DNA of 64,000 nt from UBA11524 sp965646445 (GTDB lineage: Bacteria; Bacillota; Clostridia; Christensenellales; Aristaeellaceae), in assembly GCA_965646445.1 (NCBI GenBank), contig CBFFZW010000004.1:40594-104593 (forward strand), given 5' to 3'. Within the stretch, counting starts at the first letter, position 1. Every line of letters starts with the position of its first letter. The translations under genes were made by a program, and so were the position numbers. The notes beneath the pieces are model-generated. The model had not been told where the DNA came from. It did no database searches and was given only the letters and a program-made list of their open reading frames with translations. Positions 54,065 through 62,390 of this stretch are shown piece by piece.

Positions 54065-54967
54065 ATGAGCATTTCGGTTGGGACGGCCCGCCGCAGGGGC
54101 CGCAAACGCTTCGACGCCTTTGACATCGCCGTGATCGTCGTGCTGACGGCGCTGATGCTCATCATCATCGTGCCGGTGTATCTGGCGCTGGTCACCGCCT
54201 TTGTGACGGAGGGCTCCTACATCCGCCATCCGGTGCAGTTCTTCCCGGAGCAGATCACCCTGGCGAACTTCAGCTACATCATCCAGAAGTGCAACCTGTT
54301 CAGCTGCTACTACAACTCCATTCTGAACACCTTCCTGTGCGTGACCTACGGGCTGATCTGCACCTTCACCATGGGCTACGGCCTGTCCTTCCGCAATTTT
54401 CCCGGGCGGAAGCTGGTGTTCGTCTACATGGTGTTCACCATGTTTTTCGGCGGCGGACTGCTGCCGGACTACCTGCTGGCCAAGAACCTGGGCCTCATCA
54501 ACACCCGCTGGGCGGCGGTGCTCTGGGGCGGCATCGGCACCTACAACGTTATTATCGTCAAGAACAACATAGAGAACATCCCCCTGGAGCTCAAGGAGGC
54601 CGCGTACATCGACGGCGCGGGGGAGGTCAGGACCTTCTTCAGCGTGGTGCTGCCCCTGCTCAAGCCCACCATCGCCACTTTCACGCTGTTTTTCGCCGTG
54701 GCGGCCTGGAACGACTATTTCTGGCCCATGCTGATGCTGCAGAGCGACTCCCTGCGCACCCTGCCGCTCATGCTGCGCATCCTGGTGGTTTCCGACACCC
54801 TGGACACCAGCGCCTTCAACGCTTCCATCTCCGAGGAGCTGCGCTCCTTCTCCGAGGGCATCAAGATGGCGGGCGTGCTGATGACCATGCTGCCGGTGAT
54901 GTGCGTGTATCCCTTCCTGCAGAAGCACTTTGTCAAGGGCATGCTGGTGGGCTCCATCAAGAGCTGA
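54065..54967 (+). CDS. ABC transporter permease, YtcP type
   Basis: The second membrane subunit of the same importer. The 300-residue protein has six membrane segments (DIAVIVVLTALMLIIIVPVYLALVTAF first) and the EAA loop KEAAYIDGAGEVRTFFSVVLPLL. NSILNTFLCVTYGLICTFTMGYGL is typical of the YtcP/LplC branch. GGAGGTGA lies about 7 nt before the ATG. It starts 2 bp after the first permease gene ends. Confidence 0.93.
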   Translation: MSISVGTARRRGRKRFDAFDIAVIVVLTALMLIIIVPVYLALVTAFVTEGSYIRHPVQFFPEQITLANFSYIIQKCNLFSCYYNSILNTFLCVTYGLICTFTMGYGLSFRNFPGRKLVFVYMVFTMFFGGGLLPDYLLAKNLGLINTRWAAVLWGGIGTYNVIIVKNNIENIPLELKEAAYIDGAGEVRTFFSVVLPLLKPTIATFTLFFAVAAWNDYFWPMLMLQSDSLRTLPLMLRILVVSDTLDTSAFNASISEELRSFSEGIKMAGVLMTMLPVMCVYPFLQKHFVKGMLVGSIKS

Positions 54968-55074
54968 TGCGACTGAATGATCTGATTTTTCAAGCGGGAA
55001 AGCCGCTTCGGAAAATAGAGGGCTGTTCTCCGCGCGGGTAAGGGCGGGGACGCCGAAAAGAAGGAGGAAGAACC

Positions 55075-56736
55075 ATGAAGAAATTGGTATCCCTGGTGCT
55101 GGTGCTGGCGCTGGCCATGGCGATGACCCTTGTCACCGCGATGGCGGAAACCGACAAGACCGAGCGTTACAGCTACACCGCGTCCTACATCGGCGCCAGC
55201 GGCGCGGAGGTGGACGAGATGTACAACTACATCTGCGACAGGTTCAACGTGGACTTTGAGATGGTCAGCTACGGCTGGGGCGATTACGCTTCCGCCGCGT
55301 CCCTGATGGTCAACGGCGGCAACATGCTGGACGTGCTGACGGTGGACACGGGCTTTGAGGCCATTTCCAGCTACGCCGAGCAGGGCCTGATCCGTCCTTT
55401 GCCGGAAAACTGGCAGGAGGCCTATCCCAACATCTACACCTACCTGAAGAATTCCAACCTCATCGACCTGATTACCGAGGAGGACGGCCGGGTTTACTGC
55501 ATCCCCAAGGCCATCTATGCTCACTTCACCACCGGCGACACCTACCTGTGGCACTACACGCTGTACTATCGCGCCGACTGGGCCCAGGAGCTGGGATTTG
55601 AGTTCGGCGACACGGCCACCATCTCCCAGGTGGCGGCATTCTGCAAGGCCTGCATCGACAGCGACAAGGCCGGCAACGGCAACACCGTGGGCCTGACCCT
55701 CCGCGCGGGCCTTCTGCAGGAATTGATGCGCCTGAGCAACCCGGACTTCAACGCCTTCGCCAAGGTGGACGGCCGCTACGTCTGGGGCCCCACCATGGAC
55801 GGCACCGCCGAGGGCATCAAGCAGCTGAAAGCGCTGTACAACGACGGCATCCTTGATCCTGACTTCTATGTGTACGGCACCGGCGCCGAGATGAGCATGT
55901 TCACCAGCGGCCGCGCCGCCTGCATGATCTACGACGGCCTGGTGGGCTCCTACGGCGGATTGATGCAGGACATGATCTCCAGCGGCATCGCCGCGGATCA
56001 GGAGGACGCCTTCGCCAAGACCAACGTGACCGTGCTGGTCAACGACGACAACGTGTGGTACGGCAACGAGGCCAGCAACTACTGCTGGGCCACCATCTTC
56101 TCCAACGACATGAGCGAGGAAGAATTCCTTCGCCTGATGGAACTCTACGACTGGCTCTATTCCCGGGAGGGCGAATTGGTGTACAACCTGGGCATCGAGA
56201 ACGTTGCCTGGTATGAGGAGAACGGCGCCTTCAAGAACATCTACTATGATGCTGACGGCAGCATGGGCACCGTGGACTTCGAGCGCAACGTGTACGCCCT
56301 GACGAAGAACGAGGACGGAACCTTCACCGTGGGGGACAAGGTGGGCAGCCTGCTGGACGATGGCAACACCTACGCGCCCATCAATTATCCCTCGAAGGTG
56401 TTCTGGTTCCGCCAGGCCATCCTGGGCGATGATTTCATGCTGGTGGATCCCGGCGCGAACCCCACGACCATCGAGCGCATCGGCAAGTGCTATGCCGCCC
56501 GCTATGAAAACGCCATGGCCAACGGCTACCGCGCCGTGGACTATGACTACAACTTCTTCGTCAGCGACGCCAAGACGGAGTACGCCGTGGGCATCAACGA
56601 CGAGATTCTGCGCCTGATCGCCGACACCACCATCGCGGTGGAGGATGTCGACGCCCAGTGGGCGGACTTCATCGAGAACTACCGCGTCATGTGGGAGCCT
56701 GTCGTTGAGGACCTGAACAACGCTTTCGCCAACTAA
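55075..56736 (+). CDS. Extracellular solute-binding protein (LplA type), without lipobox Cys
   Basis: The substrate receptor of the importer, 553 residues, with the size and aromatic-rich binding fold of the LplA/YtcQ family. The signal peptide MKKLVSLVLVLALAMAMTLV ends TAMAE. No lipobox Cys follows, unlike most Firmicute receptors of this kind, so it would not be lipid-anchored by the usual route. GGAGGAAG precedes the ATG. A strong terminator after it means the enzyme genes downstream may be expressed at a lower level or separately. Confidence 0.92.
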   Translation: MKKLVSLVLVLALAMAMTLVTAMAETDKTERYSYTASYIGASGAEVDEMYNYICDRFNVDFEMVSYGWGDYASAASLMVNGGNMLDVLTVDTGFEAISSYAEQGLIRPLPENWQEAYPNIYTYLKNSNLIDLITEEDGRVYCIPKAIYAHFTTGDTYLWHYTLYYRADWAQELGFEFGDTATISQVAAFCKACIDSDKAGNGNTVGLTLRAGLLQELMRLSNPDFNAFAKVDGRYVWGPTMDGTAEGIKQLKALYNDGILDPDFYVYGTGAEMSMFTSGRAACMIYDGLVGSYGGLMQDMISSGIAADQEDAFAKTNVTVLVNDDNVWYGNEASNYCWATIFSNDMSEEEFLRLMELYDWLYSREGELVYNLGIENVAWYEENGAFKNIYYDADGSMGTVDFERNVYALTKNEDGTFTVGDKVGSLLDDGNTYAPINYPSKVFWFRQAILGDDFMLVDPGANPTTIERIGKCYAARYENAMANGYRAVDYDYNFFVSDAKTEYAVGINDEILRLIADTTIAVEDVDAQWADFIENYRVMWEPVVEDLNNAFAN

Positions 56737-56743
56737 TCAGGCG

Positions 56744-56778
56744 GCGGGAGGCGGTTGCTGCCGTCTCCCGCTTTTTTT
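56744..56778 (+). terminator. Rho-independent terminator after the solute-binding protein gene
   Basis: GCGGGAG-g-CGG pairs with CCG-t-CTCCCGC (56744-56754 with 56761-56771), followed by seven T residues. Confidence 0.9.
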
Positions 56779-56833
56779 CTCCATGGGCGCGGGTCGCCCG
56801 GCGGAGCTGCTTCACAGGAATGGGGGTCAAGGG

Positions 56834-58939
56834 ATGAAAAGAATGGCGGCTGTTCTGCTGGCGCTGCTGATGACCGGGCTGATGTCCGGGCGGCCTGCCC
56901 GCGCCCAGGCGGCGGATGAAAGCAATACAAACAGGATGGAGAATGCGCGAATGAACCTGACTTTTGACGGCCATGGCGTCCTGACCCGGCTGGAGAATGC
57001 GCGGGATGGCCGCGTGTGGCTGGACGGGGGCGACTGCGGCTATGAGATCACCGTCAACACCGAAACGGGCAGCATCTGGAAGACGACCCGGGGCAAGGAG
57101 ATCACGCTGCGCCCCCGGGACGCTGAGGCCGAGCTGACCTGGGAGGAAACGGCGGAGGGCAAAAGGCTTCTTGTGCGCCGCAGTCACCCGGTGAACGACG
57201 GGGTGATCCTCGTGACCCAGACGGTGACCATGACGGCGGATGACGCGGTCTTCGGCATGACCATCGACAATCGCTGTAAGGACGCGGCGGTGACCAGCGC
57301 CGTCCCGCTGAAGCTCACCGGCGTCACGGACGGCGCGGAGGCGCTGAATCTGCTTTGGCCGGACAAGGAGGGCAAGCTGTACAGCCGGGTGATGACGGAG
57401 GAGAGCGACGCGCCCTCCCGTCTTCAGGCGTCCTATCCGTCGCTGATGTCCATGCAGTACCTGGCGCTGTACAGTGACAATGAGAGCCTGTATTTCGGCG
57501 TGCACGACATCACCCGGACGTACAAGGATTTCAGCTTTGAGGCGGCGCGGGGTCAGTGCGGTATCAGCTGCGTCCAGTGGCCCTTCGTGGGCGCGGGGGA
57601 GTGCAAGGAGCTTGCGCCCGTGCACCTGGCGCTGCGGGGCGGCGGCTGGTACGAGTGCGCCGACATCTACCGGGATTATCTCATCGCCGGGGGCTTCGTC
57701 AAGACTTACGGGGACATGATGCGGGACTATACGGGCATTGCCAGCGCGTGCCTGGTGAAGTACGCCAACCGCTATGACACGGCCTATGTGCGGGGCCAGG
57801 GCGCGCCCCAGGGCATGGCGGACATTGCCCGGCGGAATCGGAGCGCGTATCACTCGCCGCTGACCATCTATATGGGCTGGCACGAGCAGGGCTTTGACTC
57901 CCGCTACCCGGACTACCGCTTCCTGGAGGCGTACGGCGGCGAGGAGGGCTTCCGCCAGGGTGTGGAGGCTGTTCACGCCGCGGGTGGTAAGGTGATTCCG
58001 TACCTGAACCTGCACATCGCGGATACCATGAGCGACTGGTACAATGAAAAGACCGCCTCCGGCCTTACCAAGGGCATGGCCAACGCCATCCAGACCCGGC
58101 ATGCCTCGGTGCTGCACGAGCAGTACGGCACCGGGCTGGACTATGTGGCCATGTGCCCCATGGCGCCGGACTGGCAGGATGCCATCGTCGCGGCGGCGGA
58201 GCGCGTCAGGGCCTGCGGGGCGGACGGGCTGTGGCTTGACCAGATGATGGAAATGCCCGGCAACCTGTGCTACAACGCCAGCCACGGCCACGCCACGCCC
58301 GCCACCGCCTATGCCGAGGGCTATGACAGCCTGATGGCGCGGATCGACGAGGTGATGCGCGCTTACGGCGACGACTATTTCTACTGCTGCGAGGGCGTCT
58401 GCGACGCGTACATCGGCGTCATCGACCTGTGCGGGCTGATGTGGGCGCGGCTTCCGGGCAGCGACAGCACCACCGCCCAGCAGATCACCCGCTACACCAT
58501 GCCCTGCCGGTTCATGGGTCTGCCCACCGCCGGGGCGGCCACGGGGAGTCAGGAGCAGTACGCCCATGCCTGGACCCAGGCGGACGGCATGCTCTGCCAG
58601 AGCCAAAATCCGCTGATCCGGCGGTATGCCGATCTGGCCCGGCGCTATCCGCACATCTACCTGGACGGCCGCTACCTGGACGTGCGCGGGCTCTCCGGCA
58701 TCCCGGAGGGGGTACGCGCAGGCGTGCTGACGGCGTCGGACGGCGGCAGCGGGGCCATCCAGCTGTTCAACCACGGCGTGCGGCCTGCCGAGTGCTGTCT
58801 TTCCATGGCGGGCACGGGCACGGTGACGGCCATGCTGAACGCGGAAACGGGAAAGCCCCTTGAATGCACGGAGAACGGCTGGCGCATAACCGTCGGCGCC
58901 CAGAGCGCCGCCGCCGTCCTGGTCGAATTTGAGCAATAG
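56834..58939 (+). CDS. Secreted glycoside hydrolase-like protein (DUF6259-like)
   Basis: A 701-residue exported protein with signal peptide MKRMAAVLLALLMTGLMSG, ending near ARAQAA. Residues 40-260 look like a beta-sandwich (NLTFDGHGVLTRLENARDG). The middle part looks like a TIM barrel with YMGWHEQGFDSRYPDYRF, GKVIPYLNLHIAD, the strand-end acid GADGLWLDQMMEMPG and YFYCCEGVCDAYIG. This resembles DUF6259 and other glycosidase-like proteins; the Asp of WLDQ and the Glu of CCEG are candidate catalytic acids. The C-terminal part is a small beta domain. The substrate is unknown. ATG 56834 follows GGGGGTCAAGGG. Confidence 0.75.
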   Translation: MKRMAAVLLALLMTGLMSGRPARAQAADESNTNRMENARMNLTFDGHGVLTRLENARDGRVWLDGGDCGYEITVNTETGSIWKTTRGKEITLRPRDAEAELTWEETAEGKRLLVRRSHPVNDGVILVTQTVTMTADDAVFGMTIDNRCKDAAVTSAVPLKLTGVTDGAEALNLLWPDKEGKLYSRVMTEESDAPSRLQASYPSLMSMQYLALYSDNESLYFGVHDITRTYKDFSFEAARGQCGISCVQWPFVGAGECKELAPVHLALRGGGWYECADIYRDYLIAGGFVKTYGDMMRDYTGIASACLVKYANRYDTAYVRGQGAPQGMADIARRNRSAYHSPLTIYMGWHEQGFDSRYPDYRFLEAYGGEEGFRQGVEAVHAAGGKVIPYLNLHIADTMSDWYNEKTASGLTKGMANAIQTRHASVLHEQYGTGLDYVAMCPMAPDWQDAIVAAAERVRACGADGLWLDQMMEMPGNLCYNASHGHATPATAYAEGYDSLMARIDEVMRAYGDDYFYCCEGVCDAYIGVIDLCGLMWARLPGSDSTTAQQITRYTMPCRFMGLPTAGAATGSQEQYAHAWTQADGMLCQSQNPLIRRYADLARRYPHIYLDGRYLDVRGLSGIPEGVRAGVLTASDGGSGAIQLFNHGVRPAECCLSMAGTGTVTAMLNAETGKPLECTENGWRITVGAQSAAAVLVEFEQ

Positions 58940-58951
58940 GAGGAAGCTGTC

Positions 58952-60016
58952 ATGCAGATTCATCAACTGGCCCGGATGAACCGGGAAATCACCCGCTCCA
59001 TCAGCCCGGAGAACCTGACGGGGGAGCCGGGCAGGGGAGGCGCTTGCCCCATCGAACAGGGGAGCGCCCGTCAGGCGGCCCGCGACCTCGGCACGGGCTG
59101 GAAGGTCAACCCTTATGTGATTATCCAGCCGGGAGAAACCTTCACCCTGGCGGACATCGCCGGCTCGGGCTGCGTCAATCACATCTGGATGACGCCCACC
59201 GGCAAATGGCGCAGTTCGATCCTCCGCATGTACTGGGACGGACAGGAGCAGCCCAGCGTGGAATGCCCTGTGGGCGACTTCTTCTGCATGGGCTGGAATG
59301 AATACGCGCCGCTGAACTCCCTGGCTGTGTGCGTCAACCCCGGCAGCGCCTTCAACTGCTACTGGCCCATGCCCTTCGCGGACGGCGCGCGTCTCACCAT
59401 GACCAACACCGCCGATGAGGAAATGGTGCTGTATTACCAGATCGACTACTGCCTGCGGGAGGTCGCGCCGAAGGAGGGCCGCTTCCACGCGCAGTTCCGC
59501 CGGGTGAATCCGCTGCCCTACAAGCAGGATTACGTCATCCTGGACGGCGTTGCGGGCCGGGGGAAATTTGTGGGCCTGTACATGGCCTGGGGCTCCAACA
59601 GCTGCGGCTGGTGGGGCGAGGGAGAAATCAAGTTCTTTATGGATGGCGACAGGGACTACCCCACCATCTGCGGCACGGGGACGGAGGATTATTTCTGCGG
59701 TTCCTACAATTTTGAGAACCAGACCACCCACCGCTATGAGCCCTTCTCCACGCCCTATGCGGGGCTGCATCAGGTGATCCTGCCGGACGGGCTGTACCGC
59801 AGTCAGACGCGCTTTGGCATGTACCGCTGGCACATCACCGATCCCGTCTGCTTCGAGCGGGAGCTGCGGGTGACCATCCAGGCCCTGGGCTGGCGGGAGG
59901 GCAAGCGCTATCTGCCTTTGCAGGACGACCTGGCCTCCGTGGCCTTCTGGTATCAGGAGCTGCCCACGGCGCCCTTTCCCGCGCTGCCGGATCGGGACGC
60001 GCTGGAAGTGATATAA
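58952..60016 (+). CDS. GH172 family glycoside hydrolase (DUF2961)
   Basis: A 354-residue protein lacking a signal peptide, so likely cytoplasmic. It shows the DUF2961/GH172 features GSGCVNHIWMTP, CPVGDFFCMGWNEYAPLNSLA, GEGEIKFFMDGD and CGTGTEDYFCGSYNF, the last containing a conserved acid of the family. Characterised GH172 enzymes act on D-fructofuranosides (difructose anhydrides) or D-arabinofuranosides; the substrate here is not known. GGAGGAAG precedes the ATG, 12 bp after the DUF6259-like gene, so both form one unit beside the importer. Confidence 0.88.
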   Translation: MQIHQLARMNREITRSISPENLTGEPGRGGACPIEQGSARQAARDLGTGWKVNPYVIIQPGETFTLADIAGSGCVNHIWMTPTGKWRSSILRMYWDGQEQPSVECPVGDFFCMGWNEYAPLNSLAVCVNPGSAFNCYWPMPFADGARLTMTNTADEEMVLYYQIDYCLREVAPKEGRFHAQFRRVNPLPYKQDYVILDGVAGRGKFVGLYMAWGSNSCGWWGEGEIKFFMDGDRDYPTICGTGTEDYFCGSYNFENQTTHRYEPFSTPYAGLHQVILPDGLYRSQTRFGMYRWHITDPVCFERELRVTIQALGWREGKRYLPLQDDLASVAFWYQELPTAPFPALPDRDALEVI

Positions 60017-60025
60017 AACCGTCAT

Positions 60026-60062
60026 CGCCTGCTGACCCCTTGTGGCCGGCAGGCGCTTTTTT
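60026..60062 (+). terminator. Rho-independent terminator after the GH172 gene
   Basis: CGCCTGC (60026-60032) pairs with GCAGGCG (60049-60055), with further GGCC pairing inside, and six T residues follow. Confidence 0.85.
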
Positions 60063-60085
60063 CCGCCCTCCGCAGGGCTGACGGC

Positions 60086-60114
60086 GCATGAATGCCTGTG
60101 GACAGGGTATGCTA
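60086..60114 (+). promoter_or_regulatory. Possible forespore (sigma F/G-like) promoter for the DUF421 gene
   Basis: GCATG (60086-60090) and TATGCTA (60108-60114), 17 bp apart, resemble the sigma G pattern GHATR and CATWHTA with two mismatches in the -10. No good sigma A promoter is seen. Weak evidence only. Confidence 0.3.
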
Positions 60115-60134
60115 TCCAGCATGGAGGGATAGCG

Positions 60135-60857
60135 ATGCTGACGATTTTTGTACGGTCGGTGATCTTGTTTGTGGCGGCGGTGCTGGCCATGCGCATGATG
60201 GGCAAGCGCCAGGTGGGCCAACTGCAGCCCTATGAGCTGGTGGTGGTGGTGCTGATCGCGGAGCTGGCCGCCACGCCCATGGGCAGCGTGGATCTGCCGC
60301 TGCTCTATGGCCTTGTGCCGATCATGGCGCTGATTGCCTGCCACGGCCTGCTGACGGCGCTGTCCATGCGCAGCGAGCGGGTGCGCATGTGGCTGTGCGG
60401 GCAGCCCACGGTGCTCATCCGCAACGGCGTCATCTGTGAAAAGCAGCTGCGGAAGATGGCCTTCACCATGAACGACCTGATGGAGGGCATCCGCACGGGC
60501 GGCATGCTGGATCCGTCGGAGGTCGGGACGGCGGTGCTGGAAACGGGCGGCCAGGTGACGGTCTTCCCCAAGGCGTCTGCCCGGCCCGTGAATCCCACGG
60601 ACATGAACCTGACCCCGGATCGGGAGGGCCTGCCGCTGCCGCTGATCCTGGATGGCCGCATCCAGGGGGAGAACCTCCAGCGGGGCGGGCTGACAGCCTC
60701 CTGGCTGGACAAGCAGGTGAAGGCCATGGGCTACCACGGGGCGGCGGAAATTCTGTTCATGTGCCTCAACACCAAGGGCGAACTGCTGACCCAGGGCAAG
60801 GGCCGGACAGATTCCCAGCTGGTGTCGGTGCTGAACGCGGACGAGACGGGGTGGTAA
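60135..60857 (+). CDS. DUF421 (YetF-like) membrane protein
   Basis: A 240-residue protein with three N-terminal membrane segments (LTIFVRSVILFVAAVLAMRMMGKRQ, then LVVVVLIAELAATPMG). Two cytoplasmic YetF domains follow (GQPTVLIRNGVICEKQLRKM and PLILDGRIQGENLQ). DUF421 proteins occur in many spore-formers, and one (2Duf) raises spore heat resistance in Bacillus by way of the inner spore membrane. GGAGGG lies 6 nt before the ATG. A DUF4363 gene follows by 1 bp, a common pairing in Clostridia. Confidence 0.9.
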   Translation: MLTIFVRSVILFVAAVLAMRMMGKRQVGQLQPYELVVVVLIAELAATPMGSVDLPLLYGLVPIMALIACHGLLTALSMRSERVRMWLCGQPTVLIRNGVICEKQLRKMAFTMNDLMEGIRTGGMLDPSEVGTAVLETGGQVTVFPKASARPVNPTDMNLTPDREGLPLPLILDGRIQGENLQRGGLTASWLDKQVKAMGYHGAAEILFMCLNTKGELLTQGKGRTDSQLVSVLNADETGW

Positions 60858-60858
60858 C

Positions 60859-61242
60859 ATGCGGACGGGTACGATTATTTCCGTGATTCTTCTGGTGCTG
60901 GTGGTGGTGGGCGGCATCCTGAACGCCCAGGCCACCGACGCGGTCAGTCAGCGCTACATCGCCGCGGCGGAGGAACTGCGGGTGCTGACGGCGGAGGAGC
61001 AGTGGGCGCGGGCGGCGGAGACTGCCTCGGCCTACCGGGAAACCTGGGAGGAAACGGAGCACTGGCTGCACCTGCTCATCAGTCACGCCGATACGGATGC
61101 CGTGGCGCTGGCCCTGGGCAGGGTTCAGGCGGGCGTGGACGCCCAGGATACGAGCCTGTGCCAGGAGGCCTGCCGGGACTTACGGGAGTATGCCGAGCAT
61201 ATCCACCACAGGGACGCCTTTACCTTAGGGAATATCCTGTGA
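60859..61242 (+). CDS. DUF4363 family protein
   Basis: A 127-residue protein with one N-terminal membrane or signal segment (TIISVILLVLVVVGGIL), then an all-helical soluble part (YIAAAEELRVLTAEEQWARA, then WEETEHWLHLLISHADTD). This is the DUF4363 layout, with outward-facing helices. It begins 1 bp after the DUF421 gene stop with GGGGTGGT upstream, so the products probably work together. Function is not established. Confidence 0.85.
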   Translation: MRTGTIISVILLVLVVVGGILNAQATDAVSQRYIAAAEELRVLTAEEQWARAAETASAYRETWEETEHWLHLLISHADTDAVALALGRVQAGVDAQDTSLCQEACRDLREYAEHIHHRDAFTLGNIL

Positions 61243-61249
61243 TAAAAAA

Positions 61250-61272
61250 CGGAGAAGCGGTTGGCTTCTCCG
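61250..61272 (+). terminator. Terminator-like hairpin after the DUF4363 gene
   Basis: A perfect 9-bp stem CGGAGAAGC/GCTTCTCCG (61250-61258 with 61264-61272) preceded by six A residues. Only TT follows before the repeat begins at CAGACTGTC. Confidence 0.55.
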
Positions 61273-61274
61273 TT

Positions 61275-61480
61275 CAGACTGTCAAAAACCTATAGGAGGC
61301 ATCGGAGGGCTCGCAAGCCCTTCGATTCTAAATCGAAAATCGGCGGCATGTACGGCGATTTTCGTGCGATTCCGTTAGGAATCGCTTCCTTACACGAGCG
61401 AACGGCCGGGAGAACGGCAACGCCGTTCGACCAGTGAGGGCGTGCAAAACTCACAAAAGTGGCTTATGCCACTTTTGTGA
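61275..61480 (+). repeat. Structured intergenic repeat, copy E
   Basis: A full-length copy. Modules in order: CAGACTGTCAA, hairpin GAGGGCT/AGCCCTTC, CGAAAATCG/CGATTTTCG, GCGATTCC/GGAATCGC (61366-61373 with 61378-61385), core TTCCTTACAC...GAACGGCCGGGAGAACGGC with CACGAGC and GGGCGTG (two mismatches), and a 13-bp terminal stem (61451-61463 with 61468-61480). It lies between convergent genes, and on the minus strand its terminal stem is followed by GTTTT, so it may also terminate the phosphoesterase transcript. Confidence 0.85.
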
Positions 61481-61484
61481 TGTG

Positions 61485-62357
61485 CTACTGCGCTTTGATG
61501 GTGATGAGATGAATCTGCGGCCTTCGCCCGATGCGGATGGGCAGCACGGAGGTGCCCACGCCGCGGCTGATGAGCATGTCGATGCGGTTCTCCACCAGCC
61601 AGCCCTGTTCATACCGGGGCGCGACCTTGGAGATGCCCAGGTACTGGCCCACCAGCACGATCTGCCCGCCGTGGGTATGGCCGAAAAGCCCCAGATCGAA
61701 CCAGCTGCGCCGTCCGTTTCGGTCCTCCGCCTTCAGGGCGTCGGGAATGACCTCGGGGCTGTGGCTGAGGAAAATCACATAATCCTCCTGGCGCACCCGG
61801 GAGGCGACGCCGGTCAAGTCGGGCCAGCCGTTATTCACATCGTCGATGCCGGCCAGGTAGATGTCGCTGGCGCCTATGCGCACGGACTGCACCTCGTTGA
61901 CCAGCGGCGTCACCCCGGCGGCCACCATGGCGGCGCGAATGGCCTGCAGGTTGCTTTCGGGCACGGTGCGGTCATGGTTGCCCATCACGGCATAGACGCC
62001 ATAGCGGGCGTGAATGTTGGGCAAATTCTGGAAGAAGGCCAGGGCGCCGTCGCTGTCCACGGCATAATCGCCGCCCAGCAGCACCAGATCGGCGTTGAGG
62101 GCGTTCACCTTGCGCACCAGATCCACCACCCGGTCATGGGAGAAGTAAGGCCCCTCGTGGATGTCGGAGAGGTAGACCAGGCGCAGCTGGCCGATGTCGG
62201 AGGGCAGGTCGCGGCCCGTCAGGGTGACGCTTTCGGTTTCCAGCATCATGGGCTCGACAAAGGGATAGATCAGCATGGCAGCCAGCAGGGCGAAGGTCAA
62301 CAGGCGGCTGAGACAGCCGAAATAGCTTTTTTTCTCATGCCGGGCACGGTAGGGCAT
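61485..62357 (-). CDS. Membrane-anchored metallophosphoesterase (YaeI/YkuE-like)
   Basis: A 290-residue protein with one N-terminal anchor (LLTFALLAAMLIYPFVEPMM) and an outward phosphoesterase domain. The metal motifs are YLSDIHEGPYF, LLGGDYAVDSDG, VMGNHDRTVPE, FLSHSPEV and FGHTHGGQI. It resembles the YaeI/YkuE family, which includes UDP-diacylglucosamine hydrolase-like enzymes; the substrate here is unknown. GGAGG lies 6 nt before the ATG. It shares an operon with the AEC permease upstream, 33 bp away. Confidence 0.92.
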   Translation of the reverse strand: MPYRARHEKKSYFGCLSRLLTFALLAAMLIYPFVEPMMLETESVTLTGRDLPSDIGQLRLVYLSDIHEGPYFSHDRVVDLVRKVNALNADLVLLGGDYAVDSDGALAFFQNLPNIHARYGVYAVMGNHDRTVPESNLQAIRAAMVAAGVTPLVNEVQSVRIGASDIYLAGIDDVNNGWPDLTGVASRVRQEDYVIFLSHSPEVIPDALKAEDRNGRRSWFDLGLFGHTHGGQIVLVGQYLGISKVAPRYEQGWLVENRIDMLISRGVGTSVLPIRIGRRPQIHLITIKAQ

Positions 62358-62390
62358 GGGCGGCCTCCTTCATTGGTTGGTTCGGTGGTG

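Noticed and set aside
56687..60205. 1172-residue minus-strand open frame
   Set aside because: It runs antisense across three well-supported genes; stop-free antisense frames are common in this codon usage.
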